The notes: generated by a model from the sequence alone, not told the origin. Numbered from the stretch's first letter, positions 45,805 to 55,192 are shown. The stretch is DNA of 64,000 nucleotides from Devosia lacusdianchii (GCF_022429625.1 NZ_CP092483.1:4079501-4143500); one strand, 5' to 3'. Numbers and translations: made by a program.

Positions 45805-46446
45805 GTGCTGACCCGCCCGCAACTTGCCCTCATCCTCCACGCCCTGGCCCTTCCACTGGCCATGTGGTTCATCGTCCCCACCCTCACCGCCAATCTCGGC
45901 GGACCAGCCGGCTACCTCCTCACACTCACAATCTACTGGCTGGGCTTCTGCCTGCCCGTTATCGCCATCCATGTCTGGCGCCAGCGCGGCGCGCTGTTCA
46001 GCGAAAAGCTGCCCTGGCGCGACTGGTGGGTGCCCGGGCTCCTGCTGCTGCAAGTCGGCGCCATCGCCATTGCCGCCTTCGTACCCAACACCACCATGCT
46101 GACCACCCACGGCGCCATGCTGGCGGCCGGCGTCGCGCTGATCAACGGCCCGCTCGAGGAGCTGGCCTGGCGCGGCGGCTTCATGCGGGTCTTCGCAACC
46201 CGGCCACGCCTCGGCTTCTGGCTCGGCTGGGCGCTGTTCACCGCCTGGCACGCGCCGCTGCTGCTCAGCCACGGCATTGTCTTCGCAGGCGGCTGGCCGG
46301 CATTACTGGGCGGCGCGGCGGCACTTGGCCTCGTCTGGAGCTGGATCGCCTGGCGCACCGGCTCGGTGTTCTGGGTCACCATCGCCCATGTGCTGACCAA
46401 CATCCTGACATTCTGGCTGTTCTTCGACGGCAACGGCTTCGTCTGA
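45805..46446 (+). CDS. CPBP family intramembrane metalloprotease
   Basis: 213 residues, several membrane helices. The CPBP (CaaX/Abi) motifs are complete: LEELAWRGGFMRV (EExxxR), FTAWHAPL (FxxxH) and HVLTNIL (HxxxN). GTG 45805 has GGGAGGAAA upstream and lies after the family B repeat; earlier readings run through it. Substrate unknown; members include prenyl-protein proteases and immunity proteins. Confidence 0.88.
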   Translation: MLTRPQLALILHALALPLAMWFIVPTLTANLGGPAGYLLTLTIYWLGFCLPVIAIHVWRQRGALFSEKLPWRDWWVPGLLLLQVGAIAIAAFVPNTTMLTTHGAMLAAGVALINGPLEELAWRGGFMRVFATRPRLGFWLGWALFTAWHAPLLLSHGIVFAGGWPALLGGAAALGLVWSWIAWRTGSVFWVTIAHVLTNILTFWLFFDGNGFV

Positions 46447-46451
46447 GCCGC

Positions 46452-46835
46452 CTACCAGCCGTAATCGAGCACTGTCAGCGTGCGGGTGCGGCCCTCGTCG
46501 AGCCACTCGATGGTGGAATGGCGCCGCATACCGATCAGCGCCGCGCCGACCGGCCCGAGAATGGTGACATTGCCTTTTTCGCCGAAGGGACGGTTCGGAT
46601 AGGTCAGCCGCCCCAGCCGCGTCGTCGGCTCGTCATCGAGCCGGAACATTACCCGGTGGCCCATTGATACCCCGGCTGGATCCCAGGGCTGACACACCTC
46701 AGCGCGACTGAGCTCGCGCTCCAGATAGGCCGAGACATAGGGCATGGTCATGCTGACCCGCTCAGCCAGCAGCAGCACGCGATTATAGTCGTCCGAGTTG
46801 ACGAGAATGTCCGGCAGGGGCAGCGAGGGGAACAA
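46452..46835 (-). CDS. Rnk-like GreA/GreB C-terminal domain protein
   Basis: 127 residues: DYNRVLLLAERVSM as the short N-terminal helix and VMFRLDDEPTTRLGRLTYP ... ILGPVGAALIGMRRHSTIEW as the FKBP-like GreA/GreB C-terminal domain. It lacks the long coiled coil of GreA, so it would bind RNA polymerase without transcript cleavage, like Rnk. Convergent with the CPBP gene. Confidence 0.85.
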   Translation of the reverse strand: MFPSLPLPDILVNSDDYNRVLLLAERVSMTMPYVSAYLERELSRAEVCQPWDPAGVSMGHRVMFRLDDEPTTRLGRLTYPNRPFGEKGNVTILGPVGAALIGMRRHSTIEWLDEGRTRTLTVLDYGW

Positions 46836-46980
46836 TCGGAAAGTCCGCAGCGGAGTGGATGCGCCGATAGTACCCCGCCGCTATGCTCCGTCAATAGGCA
46901 TCAAGGACACAGGATAGGCACTATGCGTCAGCGTCATTGACCTAAGAAACGGGCCATGGCAGACATGTGCCGCATTGTTG

Positions 46981-47005
46981 TGCGCAATGCTCATTTTCTG
47001 CGCAA
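46981..47005. promoter_or_regulatory. Direct repeat upstream of the glutamate dehydrogenase gene
   Basis: TGCGCAA at 46981-46987 and again at 46999-47005, one repeat unit per 18 bases, just before ATG 47017. This may be a site for an Lrp- or GntR-type regulator. Weak evidence. Confidence 0.3.
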
Positions 47006-47016
47006 ACGAGTTTACC

Positions 47017-48282
47017 ATGACCGATGACACCTTGCTTGATCGTGCCCTCATTCGCCTTGAGGAGGCCGCCAGCCACCTCGCCATCGACCAGGACGTCATC
47101 GAAAAACTCAAATATCCGCGCGAAACCACCAAGACCCGCCTGCTGATCCGTATGGATGACGGCTCGCGCAAGTCGTTCCTCGCCTGGCGCTGCCGCTATG
47201 ACGATACCCGCGGCCCCACCAAGGGCGGCATCCGCTTCCATCCCAATTCCACCGCCGAGGAAGTCGAGACGCTCGCCTTTTGGATGACCTTCAAATGCGC
47301 CGTGATGAACCTGCCCTATGGCGGGGGCAAAGGCGCGGTGCGCGTCGATCCGCGTACCCTGTCCAGAACCGAGCTGGAACGCCTGTCGCGTGCCTATATG
47401 CAGGCCTTTGCCACCACGGTCGGTCCCGATCGCGATATCCCGGCCCCCGACGTCTATACCAACGCCATGATCATGGGCTGGATGGCCGACGAATATTACC
47501 AGATCACCGGTAGCGTGACCCCCGCCGTCATCACCGGCAAGCCGATCGCCCTGGGCGGTTCGCTCGGCCGCAATGACGCCACGGCGCGCGGCGGTTTCTA
47601 TCTGGTGCGCCACCTGGCCGCCGAACTGGGTCTGTCCGGCGCGCGCACCGTGGCCATCCAGGGCTTCGGTAATGCCGGGCAGTATTTCGCCCAGCTCGCT
47701 GCCGACGATGGCAACAAGGTCGTCGCCGTATCCGACTCGGCCGGTGCCATCCACAAACCCGATGGTCTCGACGTCACCGCGCTGATCGCAGGCAAGAACG
47801 CCGGCAGGCGCGTCACCGACCTCGCTGCCGAACTGGGCGCCACCGTCATCACTGCCGACGAACTGATTGCCGTGGATGCCGAAGTGCTGGTCCCGGCGGC
47901 GCTCGAAGAAATGATCACCGCCGCCAATGCCGCCGGCATCAAGGCCAAGGTGGTTCTCGAACTCGCCAATGGTCCGGTGACCGCGGAGGCCGACAAGATC
48001 CTGGCCGACAAGGGCGTCGTGGTACTGCCCGATATCCTCGCCAATGCCGGCGGCGTGACCGTCTCCTATTTCGAGTGGGTGCAGAACCGCCAGGGCTTCT
48101 ACTGGGACCTCGAGGAAATCCACGCCCGCCTGCAGAAGATGATGGATCGCGAAGGCCGCGCCGTCTGGAACATCGCCCGCGACCGCAACGTCTCGGTGCG
48201 CTCGGCCGCCTATATCCACGCGCTGGGACGGCTGTCGACCGCCATCGAGGCCCATGGCACGCAGCCCTTCTTCGTCGGCTAA
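47017..48282 (+). CDS. Glutamate dehydrogenase (Glu/Leu/Phe/Val family)
   Basis: 421 residues from ATG 47017. Converts glutamate to 2-oxoglutarate and ammonia, or the reverse. PYGGGKGAVRVDP with the catalytic Lys, PAPDVYTNAMIMGWM and the nucleotide fold GFGNAGQYFAQL. Coenzyme preference cannot be assigned. Followed by a strong terminator. Confidence 0.93.
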   Translation: MTDDTLLDRALIRLEEAASHLAIDQDVIEKLKYPRETTKTRLLIRMDDGSRKSFLAWRCRYDDTRGPTKGGIRFHPNSTAEEVETLAFWMTFKCAVMNLPYGGGKGAVRVDPRTLSRTELERLSRAYMQAFATTVGPDRDIPAPDVYTNAMIMGWMADEYYQITGSVTPAVITGKPIALGGSLGRNDATARGGFYLVRHLAAELGLSGARTVAIQGFGNAGQYFAQLAADDGNKVVAVSDSAGAIHKPDGLDVTALIAGKNAGRRVTDLAAELGATVITADELIAVDAEVLVPAALEEMITAANAAGIKAKVVLELANGPVTAEADKILADKGVVVLPDILANAGGVTVSYFEWVQNRQGFYWDLEEIHARLQKMMDREGRAVWNIARDRNVSVRSAAYIHALGRLSTAIEAHGTQPFFVG

Positions 48283-48305
48283 GCTGCCGCCCTGAACGAT
48301 TCTGC

Positions 48306-48333
48306 AAAAGCCGGCCGCAAGTGGCCGGCTTTT
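48306..48333 (+). terminator. Rho-independent terminator after glutamate dehydrogenase
   Basis: AAAAGCCGGCC (48306-48316), 6-base loop, GGCCGGCTTTT (48323-48333). Confidence 0.9.
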
Positions 48334-48414
48334 CCTTGCCGTGCCCTTGCACAGCGCCGCAAAATGCCTCTATGTGCCGCCAGAGGCGTAACCACCAGTA
48401 CGGCGAGGACCGAC

Positions 48415-49515
48415 ATGGCCACCCATTCCCTATTCCTGTTGCCCGGCGACGGCATCGGCACCGAGATCATGGTCGAGGTCGAAAAGCTGATCGCCTGGAC
48501 CAATAGCGAGCAGCTCACCGATTTCTCGACGGATACGGGTCTCGCCGGCGGTGCCGCCTATGACAAGCACCAGCTGGCCATCACCGACGAGGACACCGAA
48601 AAGGCCAAGGCCGCCGATGCGGTGATCTTTGGCGCCGTGGGTGGGCCCAAGTGGGATAACGTCCCCTATGAGCATCGCCCCGAAGCGGCCCTGCTGCGCC
48701 TGCGCAAGGAAATGGCCGTCTTTGCCAATCTCCGCCCCGCCATCTGCTACCCGGCGCTCGCCGATGCCTCCTCGCTCAAGCGCGAATTGGTGGAAGGCCT
48801 CGATATCCTGATCGTGCGCGAGCTGACTGGCGGCGTCTATTTCGGCGAGCCCAAGACCATTACCGATCTCGGCGAGGGCCAGAAACGCGCCATCGATACC
48901 CAGGTCTACGAGACCTACGAAATCGACCGCATCGCCCGCGTCGCCTTCGACCTGGCCCGCACCCGCAACAACAAGGTGCACTCGGCCGACAAGAAGAACG
49001 TCATGAAGTCGGGTGTCCTGTGGGACGAAGTGGTCAAGGGCGTCGGCAAGGACTATGCCGATGTCGAGTTGCACCACATCCTCGCCGACAACGCCGCCAT
49101 GCAGTTGGTGCGCAATCCCAAGCAGTTCGACGTCATGGTCACCGATAACCTGTTCGGCGACATCCTCTCCGACGTCGCCGCCATGCTGACCGGCTCACTC
49201 GGCATGCTGCCCTCAGCCTCGCTCGGCGCCCCCGATCCGGTCACCGGCAAGCGCAAGGCTTTCTACGAGCCCGTACACGGCTCGGCCCCCGACATTGCCG
49301 GCAAGGGCATTGCCAACCCCATCGCCATGATTGCATCGGTCGCCATGGCGCTGCGCTATTCGTTCGGTCAGATCGAGCTTGCTACCCGCATCGAGAATGC
49401 CATCTCCGCCGTACTCAGCGATGGCCTCCGCACCGGCGATATCGCCCAGGACAACCGCAAGACGGTTGGCACCGAAGAAATGGGCGCGGCAATTTTGGCC
49501 AAGCTCAAGGCGTAA
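48415..49515 (+). CDS. leuB: 3-isopropylmalate dehydrogenase
   Basis: 366 residues. NAD-dependent oxidative decarboxylation in leucine synthesis. [12 protein letters not shown], the catalytic [22 protein letters not shown] and the nucleotide-binding [23 protein letters not shown] lies before ATG 48415. Confidence 0.97.
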   Translation: MATHSLFLLPGDGIGTEIMVEVEKLIAWTNSEQLTDFSTDTGLAGGAAYDKHQLAITDEDTEKAKAADAVIFGAVGGPKWDNVPYEHRPEAALLRLRKEMAVFANLRPAICYPALADASSLKRELVEGLDILIVRELTGGVYFGEPKTITDLGEGQKRAIDTQVYETYEIDRIARVAFDLARTRNNKVHSADKKNVMKSGVLWDEVVKGVGKDYADVELHHILADNAAMQLVRNPKQFDVMVTDNLFGDILSDVAAMLTGSLGMLPSASLGAPDPVTGKRKAFYEPVHGSAPDIAGKGIANPIAMIASVAMALRYSFGQIELATRIENAISAVLSDGLRTGDIAQDNRKTVGTEEMGAAILAKLKA

Positions 49516-49528
49516 CACTCGCAGTCGT

Positions 49529-49566
49529 CTCCCTCCCCCTTGCGGGGAGGGATCAAGGGTGGGGAT
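49529..49566. repeat. Intergenic repeat, family D
   Basis: CTCCCTCCCCCTTGCGGGGA followed by GGGATCAAGGGTGGGGA; nearly identical to 13770-13806. First of three different repeats in the 428-base leuB/aldo-keto reductase spacer. Confidence 0.75.
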
Positions 49567-49607
49567 GTTTGGCCCAAATAACCGGGCTCATGCACCATCT
49601 CACGCAT

Positions 49608-49690
49608 CGTTCCCTCGGGCTTGACCCGAGGGCTACTACCAGCACGGCACAAGCGGCGAATGGCCCTCGGATCAAGTCCGAGGGAAGCGC
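49608..49690. repeat. Palindromic intergenic repeat, family B
   Basis: GTTCCCTCGGGCTTGACCCG pairs with CGGATCAAGTCCGAGGGAAG. Second element in the leuB/aldo-keto reductase spacer. Confidence 0.8.
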
Positions 49691-49737
49691 CGGTGTTGGC
49701 ATACGGGCGTAACCACCAAACGCTCCCCCACCACGAT

Positions 49738-49833
49738 GTCATCCCGGCGCAGGCCGGGATCCATGTCCGCATGTCACCACCCACGCGGTGCGGTGAGAGC
49801 GCCCGCACAGATTCCGGCCTGCGCCGGAATGTC
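49738..49833. repeat. Palindromic intergenic repeat, family A
   Basis: GTCATCCCGGCGCAGGCCGG and TTCCGGCCTGCGCCGGAATG arms around a diverged centre. Third element in this spacer. Confidence 0.8.
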
Positions 49834-49943
49834 CCGGTGGAACCGCACCGCATTTTTCATATCCGCAAAGAGCCTTGCAATCAGCGATGTACCCCGGGGT
49901 GCAATCTCCGGGCTATGGTCTTGGTCTCATTCAACAATTGGAC

Positions 49944-50927
49944 ATGACCATGCACTACACGCGCTTGGGCCGCACTGGCCTCAAGGTGAGCAGGCTTTGC
50001 CTTGGCACACTTTCTTTCGGCCAACCCACCGCCGAACGGCCCTGGGCCCTCACCCCCGAGGACGCCCGGCCGATCATCCGCCGCGCCTGGGAGGCCGGTA
50101 TCAATTTCTTCGACACCGCCAATGTCTATCTCGATGGCCTCTCGGAGGAGGTGACGGGCGCTCTGCTCAAGGAAATCGCCCCGCGCGAAGACTTCGTCCT
50201 CGCCACCAAGGTCCGCTTCAACAACCGGCGCACCGGGCCAAACGGTCCCGGCCTTTCGCGCAAGGCGATCCTGCACGAAATCGACGAAAGCCTGCGCCGC
50301 TTGGGCACGGATTATGTCGATCTCTACCAGATTCATCGCGCCGACCCCGAGACACCGGCCGAAGAAACCATGGAGGCCCTGCACGACCTCGTCCGGGCCG
50401 GCAAGGTCCGCTATGTCGGCGCCTCCTCAATGTATGCCTGGGAATTCCTCAAGTATCAGCGGGCTGCCGAGCGCAACGGCTGGACGCGTTTCGTCTCGAT
50501 GCAGAACTACATCAGCCTGGTCTATCGCGAAGAAGAGCGGGAAATGCTGCCGCTCTGCGCCGATGACGGCATCGGCGTCATTCCGTGGTCGCCGCTGGCC
50601 GCCGGCAAGCTGACCCGGCCCTGGGGCGCGCAGACCGTGCGCAGTTCCGGCGACGTCTTCGCCAAGACCATGTATGACGAGAACGACAATAACGACCGGG
50701 CCATCGTCGCCGCCACCGAGCAGCTGGCGCAGCGACGCGGCGTCTCCATGGCGCAGATCGCGCTGGCCTGGCACTTCCACAAGCCGGTCATATCAGCGCC
50801 CATTCTCGGCGTGTCCCGGCTATCCAATCTCGAAGACGCACTCGGCGCGCTCGATGTCGCGCTTTCACCGGATGAAATTGCCGAGCTCGAAACGCCTTAC
50901 CGCGTGTCCGGCGTGCGTGGCATCTGA
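49944..50927 (+). CDS. Aldo/keto reductase
   Basis: 327 residues. NADPH-dependent carbonyl reductase fold of the AKR superfamily (IolS/YajO-like). Catalytic tetrad: Asp in FFDTANVYL (with Tyr), Lys in LATKVRF, His in LYQIHRAD. Substrate unknown. ATG 49944 (or 49950) with a weak ribosome-binding site. Confidence 0.93.
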   Translation: MTMHYTRLGRTGLKVSRLCLGTLSFGQPTAERPWALTPEDARPIIRRAWEAGINFFDTANVYLDGLSEEVTGALLKEIAPREDFVLATKVRFNNRRTGPNGPGLSRKAILHEIDESLRRLGTDYVDLYQIHRADPETPAEETMEALHDLVRAGKVRYVGASSMYAWEFLKYQRAAERNGWTRFVSMQNYISLVYREEEREMLPLCADDGIGVIPWSPLAAGKLTRPWGAQTVRSSGDVFAKTMYDENDNNDRAIVAATEQLAQRRGVSMAQIALAWHFHKPVISAPILGVSRLSNLEDALGALDVALSPDEIAELETPYRVSGVRGI

Positions 50928-50933
50928 CCAACA

Positions 50934-50965
50934 AAAAACCCCGGCGCTCACGCACCGGGGTTTTT
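50934..50965. terminator. Bidirectional terminator between aldo/keto reductase and rpsP
   Basis: AAAAACCCCGG (50934-50944), 10-base loop, CCGGGGTTTTT (50955-50965). A-tract on one side, T-tract on the other, so it serves both converging transcripts. Confidence 0.9.
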
Positions 50966-50985
50966 CATTGGCATGATGCCCGAGC

Positions 50986-51387
50986 TTACTCGGCAGCAGC
51001 TTCTTCAGCGGCCGGAGCTTCCTTGGGGGCGTTCTTGGCTTCTTCGATAGCGGCGGCCTTGGCGGCCTTTTCTTCAGCGCGCTGGGTCGCCTTTTCGCCT
51101 GGCTTGGCCTTGTTGGGGTTGTTGCGGGCATCACGCTTGGTGAGGCCGGCCGTGTCGAGGAAACGCAGCACGCGGTCGGTCGGCTGGGCGCCGACGTCGA
51201 GCCAGTGCTTGGCACGTTCGCTGTTCAGCACAACGCGCTGTTCGCTGTCCTTGGCCAGGAGCGGATTGAAGGTGCCCAGCTTCTCGATGAAGCGGCCATC
51301 GCGGGGCGAGCGGGCATCGGCAACGACGATATGGTAGAAGGGACGCTTCTTGGTGCCACCACGGGCGAGACGGAGCTTGAGGGCCAT
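50986..51387 (-). CDS. rpsP: 30S ribosomal protein S16
   Basis: 133 residues. S16 core is about 80 residues ([39 protein letters not shown]), followed by a Lys/Ala/Glu-rich extension typical of alphaproteobacteria. 30 bases downstream of ffh on the same strand. rimM-trmD-rplS, which follow rpsP in many bacteria, are absent here. Confidence 0.97.
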   Translation of the reverse strand: MALKLRLARGGTKKRPFYHIVVADARSPRDGRFIEKLGTFNPLLAKDSEQRVVLNSERAKHWLDVGAQPTDRVLRFLDTAGLTKRDARNNPNKAKPGEKATQRAEEKAAKAAAIEEAKNAPKEAPAAEEAAAE

Positions 51388-51417
51388 TTTGGTATCCTTG
51401 AGTTTATGTTGAAACGA

Positions 51418-53001
51418 CTATTTCTTCTTGCCCAGGCCAGGAAGACCGGGGAAACGGGGAGCACCGCCGAGACCGGGCAGACCCGATCCGGCGGATTTGA
51501 ACAGGGCGCCGACATCGGTCGGCAGCTTTTCCGAAAGTTGCGGCACCGGGGCTGATGGCAGGCCCTTGAGCTGGCTGGGGTCGATCCCCGCCTGCCGCGC
51601 CATCTGCTCGAGCTGCGCCGGGTCCATCTTGGACAAATCAGGCATGCCGCCGAGCATATTGCCCATCTTGCCGCCGAACATGCCGCCCAGCGCACCCATG
51701 CCACCCTTGCCGACCTTCTTCATCATGTCGGACATCTGGCGATGCTGCTTGGCCAGCTTGTTGATCTCAGAAACTTCGACGCCCGCGCCGGCGGCAATGC
51801 GCTTGCGGCGCGAAGCATTGAGCAGGTCGGGTTCGGCGCGCTCTTTCTTGGTCATCGAATTGATGATGGCGATCTGGCGATCGAACACCTTCTCATCGAC
51901 ATTGGAATTGGCCATGGCCTTCTTGAGCTGGCCGGCGCCGGGCATCAGGCCCATGAGGCCACCCATGCCGCCCATCTTCTTCATCTGGATGAGCTGGTTG
52001 CGCAGGTCGTCGAGGTCGAAGGAGCCCTTCTTGAGCTTCTTGGCCATCTTCTGCGCGTCTTCGGCCGAAACGTGCTCGGCGGCCTTTTCGACCAGCGAGA
52101 CGATGTCGCCCATGCCCAGAATACGGTCGGCGATGCGCGAGGGATGGAAATCCTCGAGCGCATCCATCTTTTCGCCCATGCCGATCAGCTTGATCGGCTT
52201 GCCGGTCGCGGCCCGCATCGACAGGGCCGCACCGCCACGGCCATCGCCGTCGACGCGGGTCATGACGATGCCGGTCACATCCAGACGGCTATCGAACGAC
52301 CGCGCGACATTGATCGCGTCCTGGCCGGTCAGCGCATCGACGACGAGCAGGATTTCGTGCGGCTTGGCGACGGCCTTGATTTCGGTCGTCTCGACCATCA
52401 GCTCTTCGTCGATATGCGTGCGACCCGCCGTATCGAGAATAAGCACGTCATAGCCACCCAGACGGCCCTCGCGCTCGGCGCGGCGGGCGATCTGCACCGG
52501 TGTTTCTGAGGTGACGATATCAAGCGTATCGACGCCCACCTGCTCGCCCAGCACCCGCAGCTGCTCCATGGCGGCCGGGCGGCGGGTATCGAGCGAGGCG
52601 AGGAGGACTTTCTTCTTGTTCCGGTCCTTGAGGCGCTTGGCGATCTTGGCCGTGGTCGTGGTCTTGCCCGAACCCTGCAGACCCACCATCAGCAGCGTGA
52701 CCGGCGCCGGAGCATTGAGATCGATAGCCACGGCGCTGTCGCCGAGCACGGCGACCAGCTCGTCATGGACGATCTTGACCACCTGCTGGCCCGGCGTCAC
52801 CGAACGGGTGACCTCGGCGCCAACGGCACGGTCCTTGACCTGCTCGACGAAAGCCTTGACCACTTCAAGCGAAACGTCGGCCTCGATCAGCGCGCGGCGA
52901 ATTTCGCGCGTGGCATTGTCGACGTCGCTGGCGCTCAGCGCGCCGCGGCCGCGAATGCCATCAAAGATTTTGCCAAGCCGGTCGCTTAAGCTCTCAAACA
53001 T
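51418..53001 (-). CDS. ffh: Signal recognition particle protein
   Basis: 527 residues: N domain, G domain with GLQGSGKTTTTAKIAKRL, DTAGR, TRVDGDGRGG (usually TK-x-DGDARGG), and a methionine-rich M domain ending in glycine/methionine-rich repeats (for example GGMGALGGMFGG), which bind 4.5S RNA and signal peptides. Works with ftsY at 59783. It heads the ffh-rpsP unit. The AAGGACGGACA ribosome-binding site is clear. The 221 bases upstream show no 4.5S RNA motif. Confidence 0.97.
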   Translation of the reverse strand: MFESLSDRLGKIFDGIRGRGALSASDVDNATREIRRALIEADVSLEVVKAFVEQVKDRAVGAEVTRSVTPGQQVVKIVHDELVAVLGDSAVAIDLNAPAPVTLLMVGLQGSGKTTTTAKIAKRLKDRNKKKVLLASLDTRRPAAMEQLRVLGEQVGVDTLDIVTSETPVQIARRAEREGRLGGYDVLILDTAGRTHIDEELMVETTEIKAVAKPHEILLVVDALTGQDAINVARSFDSRLDVTGIVMTRVDGDGRGGAALSMRAATGKPIKLIGMGEKMDALEDFHPSRIADRILGMGDIVSLVEKAAEHVSAEDAQKMAKKLKKGSFDLDDLRNQLIQMKKMGGMGGLMGLMPGAGQLKKAMANSNVDEKVFDRQIAIINSMTKKERAEPDLLNASRRKRIAAGAGVEVSEINKLAKQHRQMSDMMKKVGKGGMGALGGMFGGKMGNMLGGMPDLSKMDPAQLEQMARQAGIDPSQLKGLPSAPVPQLSEKLPTDVGALFKSAGSGLPGLGGAPRFPGLPGLGKKK

Positions 53002-53222
53002 TGTCCGTCCTTGTTCTCACCGGTTGATCCGGCAGAGATAGGATCCATCAGTCCAAACGCCAAACCCACCCGCGGGCGCAACGCGCTGGCGGATGGTGGC
53101 CTCCGGGATCGGTATAGGTCGCCCCGGTCGGCGGGTCAGGAACAAGGCCTGATGAATGGGCGCGGTGTAGGGGAAAGGGACGGCGGAGTCAAGAAAGGGC
53201 GGGAAAGCCCGCAGGTCCGCGC

Positions 53223-53753
53223 CTAGCGCAACGCCGCCCTGATCACCGTCACCTTGCCATGCGCCGGCACCAGAACGCCATCAAACCCCGCGGCCGACAA
53301 CCGATCCAGCGACTTGCTGGCAAAGGCATGGCCCTTGCCGGTATCGGGGGGCGGATCGAAGGCCAGCACCACACGTCCGCCCGGCTTGAGCAGCGCCTTC
53401 AGCAGGCCCGGCCAGCGCGTGCCGAGCCGCAGGTTCATGTCGACATTGACGGCAAAGATCGCGTCGAAGCGCTCGTCACCGAAATCTGCGTCCTCAAGCG
53501 CCTCGGCCCGGGTCCGGAGCCGGCCCGCCGCCAGGGCCTCGGGCGCGCCCTGTGCCACCGCATCGATCATCTTCTGCGAGCGGTCGAGCGCGGTAATGGT
53601 GCCCGTGGTCAGCCGCTCCAGCACCAGCCGCACCGCCACCCCGTGCCCGGAACCGATTTCGAGCACGGACTCGCCGCCCGTAAGCGCGAGTGCGGCAAGA
53701 GCGGCAGTGTGTCGGGCGGCGATGGCCATGGGACTAAGCCTGACGGTAACCAT
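53223..53753 (-). CDS. Class I SAM-dependent methyltransferase
   Basis: 176 residues from ATG 53753 (TTG 53765 and ATG 53729 possible). SAM motif I VLEIGSGHGVAVRLVLERL, motif II ITALDRSQKMID, motif near FDAIFAVNVDMN. Substrate unknown. Divergent from the acyltransferase gene at 53833. Confidence 0.85.
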   Translation of the reverse strand: MVTVRLSPMAIAARHTAALAALALTGGESVLEIGSGHGVAVRLVLERLTTGTITALDRSQKMIDAVAQGAPEALAAGRLRTRAEALEDADFGDERFDAIFAVNVDMNLRLGTRWPGLLKALLKPGGRVVLAFDPPPDTGKGHAFASKSLDRLSAAGFDGVLVPAHGKVTVIRAALR

Positions 53754-53832
53754 CACCGGTTTCAACTAAGGAATTAGTGGGGATTGCCCGTTAATGTGCC
53801 TGCACGTGCACAAATCTTGAAATACGACGACA

Positions 53833-55038
53833 ATGACCCATACCGCCGCGCTCCAGGTCGATCCCGCGACGCCGCCGCCCGCCGCAAGCGCGCGCGCCGA
53901 TGCGCGTCTCGACGTGGTCGTGCATGCACGCCTGGTCGACGCCGAAGCCGCCTGGCGAGCTGTTGAGGCGACCGGCGTGCTGACGCCTTACCAGCGCTAT
54001 GATTGGGTGGCAGCGCTGGTCGAGGCCGGCGCCGAGCCAAACGGGCGCGCGGCCATCGCCGTCGTCAATCGCGGTACCGTTCCGGTAGCCATCCTGCCAC
54101 TGCTGATCGAACGTCAGTATGGCGCGGTGCGCGCCCGCATGCTGGGCGCCCACCAATCCAATAGCGACTGGATTCTCTCCGCGCCCGATTTCCAGCCATC
54201 GCCAGACGAACTGCGCGACATTTTCGAACACGTCGCCCACGCCGCCGGCGGCATTGACCTCATCCAGCTGCTGAGCCAGCCGGCAAGCTGGCAGGGTGTG
54301 ACCAATCCGGTGCTGGCTTTGCCGCACGCTCCCGCGCCATCCAATCTCTACACCGCGAGCATCGGCGGCACGCCCGTGCCCTATATCGAGCATCGCTTCA
54401 CCACCAAGCGACGCAGCAATATCAATCGCGGCCGCCGCCGGCTGCAGGAACAGTTCGGACCGGTCCGGTTGGTTCGCGTGACTGACGCCGCCACCCTGGC
54501 GCGGGTCCAGGCGGTATTCATTGAGCAGCGCGGCGCACGCTTCGATGAAATGGGCGTCGACAACATCTTTGCCCAGCCGCCCTTTCCGCAATTCTTCCGC
54601 GAACTGACGACCCAGGCCTTTGCCAGCGAACGCCCGGCGCTATGCGCACATGCACTTCTGGCGGGCGACGACATCGTCGCCACCAGCTGGGGCGCCATGG
54701 CCGGCGACCACTATTCGCAATATATCAACTCCACCTCATCGGGCCCGGCGGGGCGCTATAGCCTGATGGGCATTCTGGTCGCCGAGCTGATGGACGAGCT
54801 GACCCCGGCCGGCATAGCCACCTTCGACATGGGCCTGGGCGACTTCGACTACAAGATCGAGTGGACCGAACCGCAGCAAGTGTTCAACAGCGTCATCCCG
54901 CTCACCCTCAAGGGTCAGGTCGCCGCTGGCGTCACCCAGCAGGTCGCCGCCCTCAAGCGGCTCATCAAGCAGACGCCCGCCCTGTGGAACGCCGCCAAAT
55001 GGGCGCGCGGGCACATCTTCAAGCTGCGTCAGCGCTAG
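53833..55038 (+). CDS. GNAT superfamily acyltransferase, CelD/BcsL type
   Basis: 401 residues: N-terminal GNAT-like part and a C-terminal acetyltransferase_6 domain (about 170-370) containing HRFTTKRRSNINRGRRRLQEQ, FIEQRGARFDEMG, ALLAGDDIVATSWGAM and FDMGLGDFDYKIEW. CelD/BcsL proteins modify extracellular polysaccharides or peptides (FemAB-like folds). Acceptor unknown. It lies opposite a JmjC-like dioxygenase and a second enzyme of this type. Confidence 0.82.
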   Translation: MTHTAALQVDPATPPPAASARADARLDVVVHARLVDAEAAWRAVEATGVLTPYQRYDWVAALVEAGAEPNGRAAIAVVNRGTVPVAILPLLIERQYGAVRARMLGAHQSNSDWILSAPDFQPSPDELRDIFEHVAHAAGGIDLIQLLSQPASWQGVTNPVLALPHAPAPSNLYTASIGGTPVPYIEHRFTTKRRSNINRGRRRLQEQFGPVRLVRVTDAATLARVQAVFIEQRGARFDEMGVDNIFAQPPFPQFFRELTTQAFASERPALCAHALLAGDDIVATSWGAMAGDHYSQYINSTSSGPAGRYSLMGILVAELMDELTPAGIATFDMGLGDFDYKIEWTEPQQVFNSVIPLTLKGQVAAGVTQQVAALKRLIKQTPALWNAAKWARGHIFKLRQR

Positions 55039-55064
55039 GCCACAAAATCCATCCAAAACCACGG

Positions 55065-55108
55065 TGTCATCCCGGCGAGGCCGGGATCCAGGTCCGCATT
55101 TGTCCGCA
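55065..55108. repeat. Degenerate family A repeat
   Basis: TGTCATCCCGGCGAGGCCGG followed by GATCCAGGTCCGCATTTG matches the first arm of family A; the second arm is decayed. Located between convergent genes. Confidence 0.55.
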
Positions 55109-55192
55109 GGCCCGGTGTGACCGAGAGCCACCGACTAAGCAAAAAACGGCCCGGTTTCCCGGGCCGCTTGTTCATTCCTGACTGTCGCAGTC

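Noticed and set aside
53002..53222. Possible 4.5S RNA gene (ffs) next to ffh
   Set aside because: The conserved GGTCAGG(T/C)CCGGAAGGAAGCAGCC-type core could not be found on either strand.
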